Source: Haliclystus octoradiatus (Eukaryota > Cnidaria > Staurozoa > Stauromedusae > Haliclystidae). Taken from it: a DNA stretch of 64,000 nt. Both the position numbers and the translations under genes were made by a program. The notes below the pieces were generated by a model. The model had not been told where the DNA came from. It saw nothing but the letters and a program-made list of their open reading frames with translations, and ran no database searches. Shown here piece by piece: positions 1-60,339 of the stretch. Numbering within the stretch: position 1 is the first letter of the stretch; each line of letters opens with the position of its first letter. Where the stretch lies: the NCBI GenBank assembly GCA_916610825.1, contig OU744450.1, positions 5,146,030 to 5,210,029 on the forward strand, written 5' to 3'.

Positions 1-467
1 GAATTATTTTGAATATTACCCATAGCCGAATTTCAATAATTGTTTTATTATAATGTCAAAATTTTAAAAGTAAATTGTAAGAAAATTAGGAATAATAAAT
101 TAGCAAAGTTAATGAGTACTTTTCTTCTTCTGATAATATTTTTCTCTGTTGCTCGTTTTCATATTTTGGATTTTGAAAAATCATAATTATTCATAAAGCC
201 TAGCATAATAATTCAAAACAATAGATAGTTGTTATGCTTATGTCAACTCTACCACGATGTGCTTGGGGAACTAAGGAATGAGGTATTGATTTTTCAATGG
301 CTCAAAGAAAATATGCAGACAAAATCAATATTTTAAGGTGGGGTATGACGCGTTAAGCTCAAAATATTGTGCTTTCTTCAAATAATTAGAATTATCTCTG
401 GGCTCTTAACCAATCAAAAATAATGAGAAATTTTGTGATTGTAATAAAACTGTATAACTGTCCTTAC
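1..467 (-). other. DGCR8 intron, nothing recognised
   Basis: AT-rich intron between the dsRBD1 exon and the next exon off the left edge. I saw no exon-like ORF with splice sites on either strand. Confidence 0.5.
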
Positions 468-1127
468 CTCTAAATGATCTTGTGTGATGTATGGATCATT
501 AGAAATAAATTTAAACTTATTTGGTGCGAGAACTGAAAGGGCATGTTCCGATGCTTTCCGCTTTGCTTCTTTGTTTGAAACTCCAGCTCCTTGACCATAA
601 ACAACACCGTTAACAACAATTTCAACAACATGTGGTAATGATGATTCTTGGCTTTCTTTCTTGGTAAAAGTTGGGCGAAACTTAAGAACATTTTGAGTGT
701 ATTCATTTAAAACGGAAACAGGATTCCTATCTGTAATTGATACATCTAGGCTGCCTGTGTTATCATTCGTGGTTTCAGCAGTCTTTAATTTGGCATTAAG
801 TAATGCATCAATTTTATCAATACGTTTAACGGAGCATTCCACTTTGTTTGTATCCACTTTCTTATAAGGTATTGTGTCTTTATTGCAAATGTTAAATTCA
901 AATATTTTTGACAAATACATTTTTAACTGATCTGATGATATCAGATTCGAATTTAGTTCATCGTTAACTTCGGGTAAACTGTCATCATTTGTTGATATTT
1001 CTGATAGATCTTTTGAAAAAAATTGCTTCTTAGCAACAGGACATTTAACATCATCATCATGAACTGTTTGCGCAGAAAATTGTGTTTGATGATAACATGG
1101 AATTGCTAAAGATGGTATATGGTGTTT
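468..1127 (-). CDS. DGCR8: DGCR8 exon with heme-ligand Cys motif and first dsRBD
   Basis: 220 codons, phase 0 at both ends. The acceptor is a T-rich tract ending in tttag and the donor is gtaagg. The exon opens with [13 protein letters not shown], which matches the DGCR8 segment after the WW motif. It then runs through an acidic linker to a complete dsRBD. The next exon lies left of the window. Confidence 0.9.
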
Positions 1128-4100
1128 CTAAAAAAAAAATAGATTAATTTGGTACAGAGAAACATGTACAGTCAAACCTGTTATAACGGTCACCTCTATA
1201 CGGCGGCCACCTGTCTATAATGGTCACTCTTGCAGTGTCTGAAATAGTATTTTCTATTACATCGAACCTGTATATTAAGGCCACCTGTTTATAGTGGTCA
1301 GTTTATCTGCCTCTTATAGCCGACTGTTATATACAGGTTTCACTGTAAGAGTATATACAGTAACACCCAGTTATGAGCTATGCGAAATAAAAAAATTGAC
1401 CCACTATTATGCAGGTGACTTTTATAGACAGGGTTGATTCAATAGAATACACAATTTTTGACATTGCTAGAGTGAGCACTATAGACAGGTGGTTGTAGTA
1501 TAGAGTTGATCATTATATATAGAGGATTGACAGTATTTTGTTGTATCTTGTAGGTAAGTGTTGTTTGGGCCTCTTTCTGTCTATATTCGATAATTATGCT
1601 CAGGGTTTAAACTGTATCAAAGTTTTATAGTCATGAAAAAAATTTATTAGCTTTCATTTCTGTGGATGATGAATAAAAATGTGCAGTTTTATAATATTTT
1701 CATGACAATAACTCCTAAAAAGCTGGAATCTTTCACATTATGTAATCACCAGAACAATCTCAAAAGCAAAAGTTAGGATCCCGGAAGGAAAAACATTTTG
1801 TCTGACCCTGATTATGCGATATGGAACGGGTAAGAGAGCTGTATGAGTTCTATTAAAACAGACGGCTGCGTAGTGAGTCGCAAGAAAAGCGTTGAAAACT
1901 CGTAAACCATTGCGGGGAGTGATACTTAGCTTTTGGCGTGACTCACAGCACCTTGAGGATCAACATAGCGGTATTACTAGGTTCAGAATCGCATTTATGA
2001 AATTAAATACCACAATTATTTAAAAAAAAAAGTAATTTAAAAGATATTTGTATTTATTAGTCGTTGAAAGTTGATTCAAGTGTGTTACTCAATGTGTTCG
2101 AAGCTGGTATTTGATCTATTCAATTCATGACGTTACTATTCATTGAATCTAATCTGTATAGCCCCGCAATTAATATGTAGGCCTATAGCTTTATCTAAAA
2201 GGGTTCTTAACAACCAATTACAGTTCAAGAATACGTTCAACAATTTCATAATGTTATTTAAAATTGTGTTTACCTTAACGCTAGCGGTACCAATACAGTA
2301 TGGTCTACTCCAGGTCACAACACGGGAATGTTTATGCAAATATACAACCCCGCCACTTTGATGGAAGAGAGCAATCCATCCTTCAGGAAGTTCAAGCCAA
2401 GGTTCACCATCTGGAACTAGCAACAACAACAACAAAAATTCATGTAAAATAGAACATAAGAGTAGTGTCCGACAAAATTTTCAGCCTTCTGGAATCCTAG
2501 ATGCATCTCAACATTTTCTTCTGGATTTTTTTGTTGATGTTGACCAATAAATCATTAAAAACATCAATTTTCTTCTAACTTTGCTCTAACCTTCCGGATA
2601 CTAGGATTCCAGGATTCCCACTTTGCTTGTATGATACGAGCATTGATAACATAAGCTTGCAAGCTAAAAGTCAATTCCAAAAGCTTTATCTTTCTAATCT
2701 TTGTAAAAAATGGACATTTCTATTGTAGATTTTTGTAGTCGACTGGGAATCCTAACAAGTGATGCTAATTTGTTTAGATTAAATGAAGATTCAAGTCTAT
2801 GGATGCAAAGCAATGATCAAAAACAAATTCAAACATTCAAACGTGCACAATCGTTCATCTGAAAATTAATCAAAAAAATTGTTCTCTATTATTATAGGCA
2901 GCTAGCAACGTATTACCCACGTTGCTCAGGGGCTACTTTTGGCTGAATTAAAACTATATTAGATGCAATTTCTTTACAACGTTTTTAAAATTTCATATTA
3001 GTACGTCTTGATCTTGATCAGGTTGGGTTTGGGTTTGTGTTAGACTTGCACATCTTTAAAAAGCCATTGAGTGTATCTGAGTAGGGCTACTTTGTGTAAA
3101 GTCAAAGACTATTTTTCGCAGTTTAAAAAGTCTGGTAGATACAATTGGAAGGATGAGCATCTTGACATGTAAACAGATTAAAAGGATTCGATTACAATCA
3201 AACCTGTTATAGCGGTCACCTCTATACAGTGGCCACCTGTCTATAATGGTCACTCATTCAATGTCTAAAATAGTATTTTCTATTGAATCAAACCTGTACA
3301 TAAAGGCCACCTGTCTATAGTGGATTAGCTGGCCATTATATACAGGTTTCACTGTAACAATAAATTTCAATATTTCAAAGTAAATAAGCTTTACAATATT
3401 TTCTACTGGATCATTACGTTACATCAAGCCATCTATTTAAAAGAGTTGGGACACCCTTTCATGTGCCGCTTTCGGATCTCATTGGACAGATACTGTCACA
3501 GGATTTTATGGACGCCATGTTTGTTCCGTCAAACCCAGAATCGCGAAATTTGAACAAAGCGCAAAAAAATAATATCTGGCATGAATTGAACTGGTCAAAA
3601 GCAAAACCTTGTTTTCAATGGAACGAAAATGGCGATTTCGAGCCTCAAATGTTGAGTATCCAAACTCTTGTGAATAGATGGCTCCATGGGCTACATGCAT
3701 TCTTAACTCCATTCTCATCCCAAACTTGAAAGTTCGTCTATATTGATGTTAGCCTTAGGATGACCAACAAAGTAGCTTACTCACGCTTTACACCAACGGT
3801 AACTTCTTTTCTATTATCAGATTTTGAATTTGATATAGCTTTGATCTGCAGAAGAAATGTAGGCAAATTCAAATAAATAAACTTAGGCGTATGAAACCTA
3901 GCCTTCACAAAGACCAAAATCTTTCTTGTGGATAAGTGGTCATAAGTGGGGTCTGCATGATATAAATTGACAGAAAGCTTGCACTGGAATGAGTTAAGGG
4001 AATGGCTGAAATATGCGAAAGAAATTGCTTGTCTAATGTCTATTGTTCATTATCATTAACAAGCATTAACCAATCACAATCTGGATCTAGTTTGGAAGAA

Positions 4101-7100
4101 CTCTTTTATGATTGGCTGATGAACAATGGGTCATTCCATGGGGAATCTGCAGTTTTTTCCCGCACCCTCTTAGGATTTGTTAAAAAATATATATGCATAT
4201 AGATCTCGATGAGCTAAGTTCAGAAATGTAACTTATAGCCACGATTTTGTGTGAAAATTACATTTTCGCTACTCATTTAAATGCTTATATCCTTTCCATT
4301 TCTCGTTGGATTTCAACGATTTAAAACATCTGCAATAGAGGAAGAAATTGTCTTGCCATGTATATAATTTAAAGCCACGCAGTTAAATATTTACTGCCAT
4401 TAAAATTGAAATGAAAGCTTCAAAAATACGTAGCAAAAAAGGTAATATTTCGATTTTTTTCAAATGTTGACAAAAGTTGCACAGCAGGTAGTTGTCTAAC
4501 CCTATGTGACTTATTCTGTTGCTAGGCTGCTTCCTGCGGTGCTATTTCAATTTCTGTGCTCAAATTGCAATATTTACCTTTTAGCTGGAGTAAGTTGCAG
4601 CTCAATATGTCGGTGTCACAACGCCGCTAATTGAAAAAGATTCATGCCTTTTGGCTGGACTCGCTTGAAATAAACTTAGATTGCTTCATGCGGAGGTAAC
4701 ATGTAACTGTTGATAGTAAAGATGTGCGAATCCGATCCGAATCCGAGTCCGAACCCGATCCGATCGGATTGGGTCGGATTCGGGTTGACATATTTGGCCT
4801 TCGGATCGGATTGGATTTGTAGTGATATTATTTGTTCGAATTATTTCGGATTTCGAAATTTGACTAAGTATTTGTCTTTTGCAGTAATTGATGTGTTTAC
4901 GCTCCCTTTCAACACAGAAAATAAAGATTTGCAATGTAAATATAGTGGCTACGTTAATATGCTGTTATGTGATCAATTTTACAATTGGTTCGATTGACTC
5001 GATTGATGTGAAATGAATCAAAATTTTACGAAGGAAAAGATTAAGATGTCTAGATTAATCGTAAATCGTTCGGGACATTGTTTCAATGCTTGCTGTGTTT
5101 CATGTTCTCCTCCACAGTTCATTCTCTGTATTATCATAGTTTATAACTTTATATAACGATAGACAGCTTAGTAAGTCAAACGTCGTATATTCATTTTAGA
5201 GTCTGATGGTTTTGTATTTTATCGCAGTAGTAGTGACTTAAAATTTTTAGCCCGACATACAATGTCCATCAGCCAAGCTTGAAAAGAAAAGATTTTCAAA
5301 TTGAAGAAAAATCTAGCCGTCCATCTGAGACTGTAAACAAGCGTTGGTAGATTGAAATAAAATATAAGTACAACAGTGTTAAATTATGTTTGCTAAATGT
5401 ACGTCTATTTGGAAGTTATATGTTTTACATCTCTTGATGCCCTGTGGAATTCGGATTTTTTCGGATTTCATGCAAAAAATTTCGAATTAGTTCGGATTAA
5501 TTTAGAAGTTTAGTTTCGGATCGGATCGGATTCGGATCAGTTTCACGTCCGTACCCGTAATCAACTTTCTGTAAATCCGATCCGACGCATACCTCTAGTT
5601 GATAGCGTCTATTCTGATTCTGCTAAAGTGCTACTGGATGAATTTAATTGATCTCATATATGGTTTGATAAACTTAATTCTAAATCTAAGACTTTAATTT
5701 TTCATTCAAAAAAAAAATTGTCTCCGTAAAACACAATAACATTTTCACATACTAATAAAATCTTTCAAATTTGATTTATTGCTGATATCATATGAGCAAT
5801 CATGCAATGTTAATGTAAATCACTCAACTGGCTTTTCTTTTAGATCACTTTAACCAACATAGTATGAATAAAACAGCATTTAGTTTCAAATAATTTCAAG
5901 CAGTCCTTCAAAAAAGTCGCTTTATCCCGAAAGTGTCAAATTCAAAGCAGCCGCTTATGGAAATGTTTTGTTTACATTATAATTCATGCTGATACACAAG
6001 GGAAATAATAAGTCAAAACAAGACAAAAAGAAACTCATTTATTTTATGTTGAAAATAAAACTACAACAGGATCAACGGTCCATAACAAAAACAATAATGC
6101 AAAATTATTATTAATTACATCGTTTGTTGTTTCCTCACTCTATTTATACTTTTGTCTTCGAAAATAACGGGATCGTTTAGACAGGAGTAATTCCATCAAG
6201 CCATAGATGATCAAACAATCAACAGATCTCTCATCGACCTGATGAGATCAATTAAATTCATTCATACCACTCTGGCAGAATCACAATAGACATTATCAAC
6301 ATTTACATGCTATCTCCGCATGAAGCAATCTAAATTTATTTCAAGCGAGTCCAGCCAAAAGGCGTGAATCTTTGTCAATTAGTGGTGTTGTGACACCGAC
6401 AAATTGAGCTGCAAATTACTCCAGCTAAAACATAAATATTGCAATTTGAGCACAGAAATTGAAATAGCACCGCTGGAAGCAGCCTAGCAACAGAATGAGT
6501 CACATAGGGTTCGACAACTACCTGCTGTGCAACTTTTGTCAACATTTGAAAAAAATCTAAGTATTACCTTTTTTGCTACGTATTTTTGAAGTTTTCATTA
6601 CAATTTTAATGGCAGTAAATGTGTAACTGCTTGGCTTTAAATTATACACTTGGCAAGACAATTTATTCCTCTATTGCAGATGTTTTAAATCGTTGAAATC
6701 CAACGAGAAATGGAAAGGATATAAGCGTTTAATTGAGTACCGAAAATGTAATTTTCACACCTTTACCGCGACTTTGAGGTGCCATAAAATCAAAACTGTT
6801 GCGAAATCGTGGCTATAAGTTACATTTCTAAACTCAGCTCATCGAGATATATATGCATATATATTTTTTAACAAATTCTAAGAGGGTGCGGGGAAAAACT
6901 GCAGATTCCCCATGGAATGACCCCAATGGACAAACAATGGTATTAGCACATTACAATCACTCTCCCAATTCAGCCCAGCTCAAGCTTGAACTGTCAATAT
7001 CACGAGACAAATACCCTAGCCTACTGTTATGATACTATACAATGTGATGCTAAATTGCTGTGTCTAGAAATAGCTTTCAAGATCTGACTCACGTAATCAT

Positions 7101-7470
7101 GTTTCTCTTTCACTTCCAAATCCATAGCCCTTATTGGCAAAAATTTAGACAGAACAACTTTTTGTGGAGAATTCGCTAGAGATGTGAAATTTCCATGGAC
7201 AATATGAGGCCATAAATTTGATAACCTTTCCTGAGTTGTTAGCTGTGACTCGGTTTTCCTGTTGAGATTTGGCGAATCCATCCAATTTCCAGATGAGAGA
7301 GGTGGCTTTGGAATTTTTGAGTTTTCATCTCGTGGAGTACTGCTACAAAGACACGTCAAAGGTGAACATAACGGATTTGCATGATCAATACTTCTGTATT
7401 TGGTAGGAATGTTTGAAGTTGCAATATTAGAATTTGAAAAGATCAAAGATAGCTCAGAAGTCCTGTCCAT
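468..7470 (-). CDS. DGCR8: DGCR8/Pasha microprocessor subunit (partial, 4 exons; 3' end off window)
   Basis: DGCR8 is the nuclear double-stranded-RNA-binding partner of Drosha and recognises primary microRNA hairpins. I joined exons 7093-7470, 3785-3845, 2274-2416 and 468-1127 on the minus strand; phases agree at every junction and give 414 residues. Residues 1-126 are a low-complexity N-terminus, 153-190 a WW motif ([14 protein letters not shown], then [15 protein letters not shown]), about 205 an IPCYH motif, and 329-400 a dsRBD ([14 protein letters not shown] ... [13 protein letters not shown]). In the family the WW segment belongs to the dimerising heme-binding region, and the Cys of an IPC motif is the heme ligand; both are visible. 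The second dsRBD and C-terminal tail are not in the window. The first exon is the least certain: its ATG at 7470 lies in a frame open to 7530, so it could be an internal exon. Confidence 0.9.
1167..1347. mobile_element. mariner-like MITE, family A, copy 1
   Basis: About 180 bp bounded by TACAGTCAAACCTGTTATAA and the inverse GGTTTCACTGTA. The ends read TA, then CAGT, as in Tc1/mariner elements with a TA target duplication. Inside are short inverted GGCCACCTGTCTATA units. Other copies: 1354 (decayed), 3193, 10297, 13077, 15784, 49804, 51292 (partial) and 54936. Confidence 0.75.
1354..1535. mobile_element. mariner-like MITE, family A, decayed copy 2
   Basis: Begins TACAGTAACACCCAGTTATG, only 7 bp after copy 1, and carries the same inner GACAGGTGG and CTATAGACAGG units with more mismatches. 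Ends near attgacagta. An older insertion of the same family. Confidence 0.55.
2274..2416 (-). CDS. DGCR8: DGCR8 exon with WW motif
   Basis: Enters in phase 1 and leaves in phase 0 at AAG/gtaaac. It encodes [20 protein letters not shown] and [19 protein letters not shown], the most diagnostic DGCR8 stretch in the window. The acceptor is gttgctag after a GTT-rich tract. Confidence 0.92.
2464..2640. mobile_element. CAGGGTCCGAC-family MITE, copy
   Basis: Starts with GTGTCCGACAAAATTTTCAG, carries the family core (CTTCTGGAATCCTAG, ATTTTCTTCTGGATTTTTTT) and closes near CAGGATTCCCACTTT. Sister copies are at 37205, 47222, 51838 and 57356. The 57356 copy has the cleanest ends. Confidence 0.5.
3193..3356. 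mobile_element. mariner-like MITE, family A, copy 3
   Basis: TACAATCAAACCTGTTATAG at the left, ACAGGTTTCACTGTA at the right, with the same inner ACCTGTCTATA units. Lies in a DGCR8 intron. Confidence 0.7.
3785..3845 (-). CDS. DGCR8: DGCR8 small linking exon
   Basis: Twenty codons ([20 protein letters not shown]) between acceptor ttctgcag and donor gtgagt. It enters in phase 0 and leaves in phase 1, exactly what is needed to join the upstream exon to the WW exon. It is predicted from splice signals and phase; there is no domain to confirm it. Confidence 0.6.
4128..6923. mobile_element. foldback element with ~0.65-kb inverted arms
   Basis: The left arm (4128 to about 5660, interrupted by the insertion at 4717-5597) and the right arm (about 6215-6923) are reverse complements with scattered mismatches. 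The left end reads GGGTCATTCCATGGGGAATC and the right end is its inverse. CAAT flanks both sides (4124-4127 and 6924-6927), a possible 4-bp target duplication. There is no ORF. The whole lies in one DGCR8 intron. The arms were compared by eye, so the boundaries inside the loop are approximate. Confidence 0.75.
4717..5597. mobile_element. hAT-like MITE nested in the foldback
   Basis: 881 bp flanked by a perfect 8-bp duplication GTTGATAG (4709-4716 and 5598-5605). Ends are TAAAGATGTGCG and, inverted, TAGAGGTATGCG. Both ends carry runs of ATCCGATCCG units. The 8-bp duplication and the TAGAG-type ends are typical of hAT elements. Removing it restores the left arm of the surrounding foldback, which shows the order of insertion. 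Confidence 0.8.
7093..7470 (-). CDS. DGCR8: DGCR8 probable first coding exon
   Basis: 126 codons from ATG ([15 protein letters not shown]) to donor GATTAC/gtgagt. Ser/Pro/Asn-rich with no recognised domain, as expected of the poorly conserved DGCR8 N-terminus. Assignment rests on strand, position and phase 0. The frame is open upstream to a stop at 7528-7530, so an acceptor near ttttctgag is an alternative to initiation here. Confidence 0.55.
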
Positions 7471-7530
7471 CACGATCACGTTGACAGGAATCTCAGAAAA
7501 AATGCTTTTAAAATGTTCTTTAACAATTTA

Positions 7531-8540
7531 AACTATTTTTAGTCAACCGCTCTATGGTAACATTCGATTCGAAACATTCGTTTTAACTTACAGGGTTCTG
7601 AAATCAAGAAAAACATCACAAATCATTAAACATGACTCTCGACTCTCTTCTGTAGGCTACGTTCAAGTTATAAGTGTCAACGTGCAACAATTAATAGAAA
7701 AATCCTACATGGCAAAAATGGCTTAATAAAAATTAAACATTTAATAAACATACCTAATAACACTACTGCCGGATCAAATGGGATAATATTTCCTCTGATT
7801 CTCATGGAATCCTTTCCCGCCGTCAGCCATGTTCTAGTCTCATAATCACAATAAAATCATAACTCCGAAAGCGGATTTCGGAATTCACGGATATATTCTT
7901 CTTGTCATTAAATCGGAATTAAATCGGTATCAAAATCGGCATTAAATCGGTGCAATATATTCATTTTATTGAGAATCTCACTGTAAGTAAAAACTAATTT
8001 ACTGAATTTAAAAACATCATATATATAACAGCATTCCAAGATTAATATAATCATAGTCAATTGAAAAGTTAAAAAGGGAATATTAGCATTTCAGCACATT
8101 TTAAACCCAGGATCATGGATTTACTACCTAGTTGACCCCGGGAGTTCATCCATGGAGGTGACGGGAGCAAATTGAACCATGCCCCAGCCCCAGATTCTCC
8201 TTTTAGTGTAGCTAGGATCCTTGCACGCTTCGTCGATTCATAGTAGAGGAGAGGGGGAGAGGATGGCTTATCCCAGGATTTCTTCCAATGGTATTATGGA
8301 AGGATTTTCCCGTTAGTTGCCTTGGTTACAGCCTGGTTTCAATTTGCGGGTATCTCACTCTCTTCATGATTTACAACTTCTTCATGGTATATTTTGCCTA
8401 TAGGTAGAGGAACCACGATAAGATGCAATCGAGACAGGTGTTAAACTAGCCTTCATTGGTGCTCAACTGTAATACGTATCTAAACTTACAAAATACTTTT
8501 TTAAGAACAGCATCATAGAATAGAATAGAATAGAATATAT
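7531..8540. other. intergenic DNA between DGCR8 and the LINE remnant
   Basis: AT-rich and without an ORF worth calling. It contains four TAAATCGG-type units near 7910-7955 and a short AGAAT run at 8516-8535. Any DGCR8 promoter or 5' UTR exon would lie here, but I cannot place it. Confidence 0.4.
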
Positions 8541-9780
8541 TTGTCAAAAATTAAATGGTGCAATAAAATTGACAGGCAAATAATGGGAAGTACAACTTCC
8601 ACTTAAATAAAGCCTACAAATGCTTTAAATGAATAATCAAATATATTGATACAGTATATTGTTCAAAGTTGAACAAAATTAATCTTTTGCAATATTGCGA
8701 TAAGTCAGCCTTCGATAATCGATTGCTAAAAATTATAGCATGTTTTGCTGTCACAACGCTATCAGGCAATGAGTTCCAAACATTGACAACACGATGAGAA
8801 AAGGCAGAACCAATGGTTACATTTATTACTTTGCTTAATTCCAACAGTAGAGAATGACCTCTCCTTAACGTGTATTTTGTTTTTGGTTTCATTAAAAATA
8901 TATTATTTACGTCGACGTCAACAAAGCCATGTAACATTTTGAAAGTACTAATTGTAAGATCCGTTCTTAATCGACGTAGTTGCAGCGACTCTAATTGAAG
9001 GACAGTAAGACGATCAACGTAATTTGTGAAGGCTATATTTGCTAATTTACAGAGTCGTTTAGTAAATCTCTTCTGCACCTTTTCGATGGTTATTATATCC
9101 TTTCTTTATAAATTTAACTGTTCATATTGACTAACATTTTCAAAATCCAGACATCAAGAAACGGACATCATAAAATAATAATTAATCTACATTAAACTTC
9201 CATTGACATAGTTAAAGATATTATTTTCACTCAGATATGCAATTATGTAAGCCCGTTTATATGTCTTTAAATACATTGCTCATTGCTCATTGCTCATTGC
9301 TTGATGTAATTTGGATTCCATACTGCAGTGTCTGATTCAATGATAGGCCATACATATACTGTGTAGGCTTTTAATAACAACTTTGGATTTCTTGATTTGA
9401 AGCATTTCCAAATTAATAAAGAACGAGAATGAGCTTTTGATGCAATAGCTTTGCAATGAAGGGAGAATTTCAGATCGGAGCAAATAATGATACGAAGATC
9501 TTTAATAGATTCAACAGATTTGAGAGGATGATCGTCTAAAGAATACTGCATGTGATCAACATGTGCATTTCCAATAGATATCTGATTATATTTTTCATGA
9601 GCAAAATCATTTACCAATCATTTGCCCATTGACAGAAGGTGTCCAATGTCATAGATAAAGGATCGGAATTGTTATTTTCGTCTCTTGATGAATAGAATTT
9701 TCCATCATCTGCGTACATTTTCAGCTTACATCCAGTGCGTAAACTGTCTGGGATATCGTTGACATGCTATAATAGCCTGT
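8541..9780 (-). mobile_element. non-LTR retrotransposon (LINE) remnant
   Basis: Minus-strand pieces of a reverse transcriptase, broken by frameshifts. At 9610-9770 a frame reads LKMYADDGKFYSS, the YADD catalytic box (9704-9715). 9294-9617 reads SDLKFSLHCKAIASKAHSRS and then KAYTVYVWPIIE, the thumb region. 8614-9078 holds the C-terminal tail (MQKRFTKRLCKL ... FSHRVVNVWNSLPDSVV). The frame changes near 9610 and again between 9080 and 9290, so this copy is dead. It fits the Jockey/CR1-like group, with the clade unresolved. Confidence 0.8.
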
Positions 9781-10296
9781 AAAGATACAATAGTCATGTA
9801 CGTTTGGAGGAATTTGATTGTGAACTGAAGAATTTACTGGAAAACCTTCGAATATTCGCCCCGATATTCGCCTCTGTGAAGATCAATGGGCGCAATCTAG
9901 CTTATACGTATTATTCTTTCAGGCATTTTTGGGTTTCCGAAGCAAACAGGCATCGCCTTATTTACCAACGCGGTAAAAGTCAATCATTGACAAATAAAAT
10001 GTAGTAAATATAACTTCAATGTTAACAGCTTCCCCCAGCAAACAATGAACGGATGGAATAAGGCGTTTATTAGGAGAGCGTTCCCAGGAGATTCACTGTT
10101 TCGCTTGGTCGTTGTATAAAGGTTGTATACGATTTCCCATGGCAAAGCCGGGGCAAAGCCATTTCATGGGTTCCTTGGTTCCTTTAATCTGTTACTTTTC
10201 CGATAAAAAGAAATTAACGCTTACCTAAAGAATAAGATCCTGGTAAAATGCCCGTACGTTGCACTAAGCAGTTCTGCAGACTGGGTAAGAACTATG

Positions 10297-10455
10297 TACA
10301 GTGGAACCTGTATATAACAGCCAGCTACTAGAGGTAGATAGCCTTTATATGCAGATTTTATTCAATAGAAAGTATTATTTAAGGCATTGCAAGAGTGGCC
10401 ATTATAGACGGGTGGCAGCTGTATAGAGGCGACCGTTATAACAGGTTTGACTGTA
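10297..10455. mobile_element. mariner-like MITE, family A, copy 4
   Basis: TACAGTGGAACCTGTATATA at the left and ACAGGTTTGACTGTA at the right. Lies about 570 bp past the stop codon of the RNF43-like gene, so possibly in its 3' flank. Confidence 0.7.
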
Positions 10456-10713
10456 TCAGATATAGATGGAAGGAGTCAATGAAAAGTGTGTAGATTCAAT
10501 TAATATAGGAGCCAATGACTAACTACATTAAAGACAATACAACATCAAGACATCATGTTAGTTAAATAAATAGATTTAATATTTCTTTCTCTCAACTATA
10601 CACATAATATATATATACTAATATAAACTATAATTCCATTTCTATTTTTATATTTGTAAGCTTCTATATATATATATATTTATCAAAATAAATAAACAAA
10701 AAATCAGCGTAAT

Positions 10714-10719
10714 TTTATT
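10714..10719 (-). promoter_or_regulatory. candidate poly(A) signal for the RNF43-like gene
   Basis: AATAAA on the minus strand, about 310 bp past the stop codon at 11027. Common by chance in DNA this AT-rich. Confidence 0.25.
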
Positions 10720-11026
10720 TTACAAAAATCAAGAAAGTATATATAAGCATTGAAACCAGTCAATTCTTAAGTTATCTGTAGCTATATATCTGTAGCTGTT
10801 ATGCTATAGCTTTGTAACTATAACTTAGAATAATCGAAGATCATGTACTTCCTATCGAATTCAATATCAAATGCGTTCAGTAAAGACTTAATACATCAGC
10901 TGGAAAGTTTGCTATAAAGATATTTATAACTTGAGATTGAATTGGATCTCCAAGATACTGTATATATAGACATGAAACAACGGTCGCTGTATATTTCGCC
11001 TAAATTGAAGTATATACCTTTAAGCG

Positions 11027-22464
<11,438 letters not shown>

Positions 22465-22611
22465 GATTTTGAATGATAACCACAAATCACTACAGTCGTG
22501 TAATCGTCTTCTGTGTGTATATACACGGCGACAAAAAAGATAACTACTTTTCTCCTTCGACCACAGTGACAAACCACGAGGGAGGTGTGACAAGCTCCAA
22601 TGCCGTTTCAA

Positions 22612-24232
22612 GAATATAATAATTAAACTTTGTACAATATGTCATATATGCAAAATCCAACTCAAAAATAATTCCAAAAGATTACTTTCCTAATTTTCCT
22701 GACGCAGCCGTTTCTGTTGAGTGATTCACTTGGTTATTGTCGGCTTGCTTTCGCTTATAAAAAGCAAAGATCCGACAAGAATATTTTAGCGGCGGCTTCA
22801 CATATTATACATATACACAAGCGCTTGCAAGCCAGTCAGAAATAACAATAGAAGAATGATGAATCATTTTTGAGCCGTAGCAAAACAAATTTCAAAGACT
22901 TTAAATAACGAAATTGTTGGACGAGATCCCGGGACGAGATATACAAAAATACATATGGAAATCAACAATCCCAAGATAACAATTGTGCAATCAAAATATT
23001 AGAATTATAATTCATTCAAAAGGAATACATCTCTTTTTGATAAACTTCGTCGAGGAGTTGGCGTGATGTTTGAATTAGGATTTAAAGACCGGCGAATGGT
23101 TGAAGTCTACCGACTAATGACGTCATGATCTATAGTACCGCCCATTTACAATACTTTTCATTGTAGACTATATAAATTTTTACTAAATTGAGAATAGAGT
23201 AATCCATTGCTTTTGAAACCATTTCAAGAGGGAAATCTGATGTTGAATATCATCTCTCTGTTGCTCAGTCTCTATTATTTCTCGCATGGATTTCTCTATT
23301 ATTTCTCGATTATTTTGCATGTCTCGTTTCAACTTTGTTTTTAGCAAATATTAAAATACTCTCGAATGGTATTCAAAACAAACCCCATGAAGAATTTCAA
23401 ACAATCAGGATTCAGGATCCCCGTATACTTTATTAGAATATTTTTAACATTTACGAGGAAACCAGTAATACACTATACTCAATTTACCTGGAATATTAAG
23501 AACTCATATAAGTTACATGTTCGTGTATTTACAAAGGCACTTTGTTTGAGTAGAGAAACCGTCTAACCATAAGAGTTAGCCTGATTGTGTGCGCTGCAGA
23601 GCTACGAGAATCTAAGCCTTTTAGATTTGATTATGATTTTAATATTGATCGATATAAATTCTATGTTGAAATCTGTTAAATCGCTGGAGCATTGCACCGA
23701 ACTAATGCTGCTATGGGGAAATGTCATATTATTTTTAATCTTCTTTACAATCTCATCCCTTCCCCCTGCGTCCAACCAAGGTGTATACAAACGTCCAGCC
23801 AACGTCCAACGTCAAAGTTTGGCTCCGGATCGCAATGCATTTGCATCACACATAACTTGCACTTCCGAAACGAGATTTGAAAACTAATTAATTAAAGTAG
23901 AGCTTGTGACATATTCCTTCTCATAGGCACTGCTCTGTTGAGAAACTCTCAACATCAAATATCACCGTTTATATGCTGCCTATAAGGATGTTTTATTGAT
24001 TCTTGGTATCAACAAAGCCAATAACCGAATGGGAGGAGCTTTATATCAGATTAGAGTTGCCGATGTTTACTTCGTTCATCCATTTATATTCGCCTTCATG
24101 GTCTTTATCGCCTATAGGTCACATACACACACACACACACGCCAGTAGTCTCTTTTAGGAGTAATAAAATATAGAAATCGATGCGTGAATGGCAGAGTTT
24201 TACTTAATACCCCCTTCGCAGCTTAATCTTAC
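22612..24232. other. region upstream of the RNF43-like gene
   Basis: No convincing gene. Any promoter of the RNF43-like gene should lie just above 22464 but I cannot identify it. A TATATAAA-like string near 23168 is not usable evidence in this base composition. A run of CA dinucleotides sits at 24122-24139. Confidence 0.35.
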
Positions 24233-60339
<36,107 letters not shown>

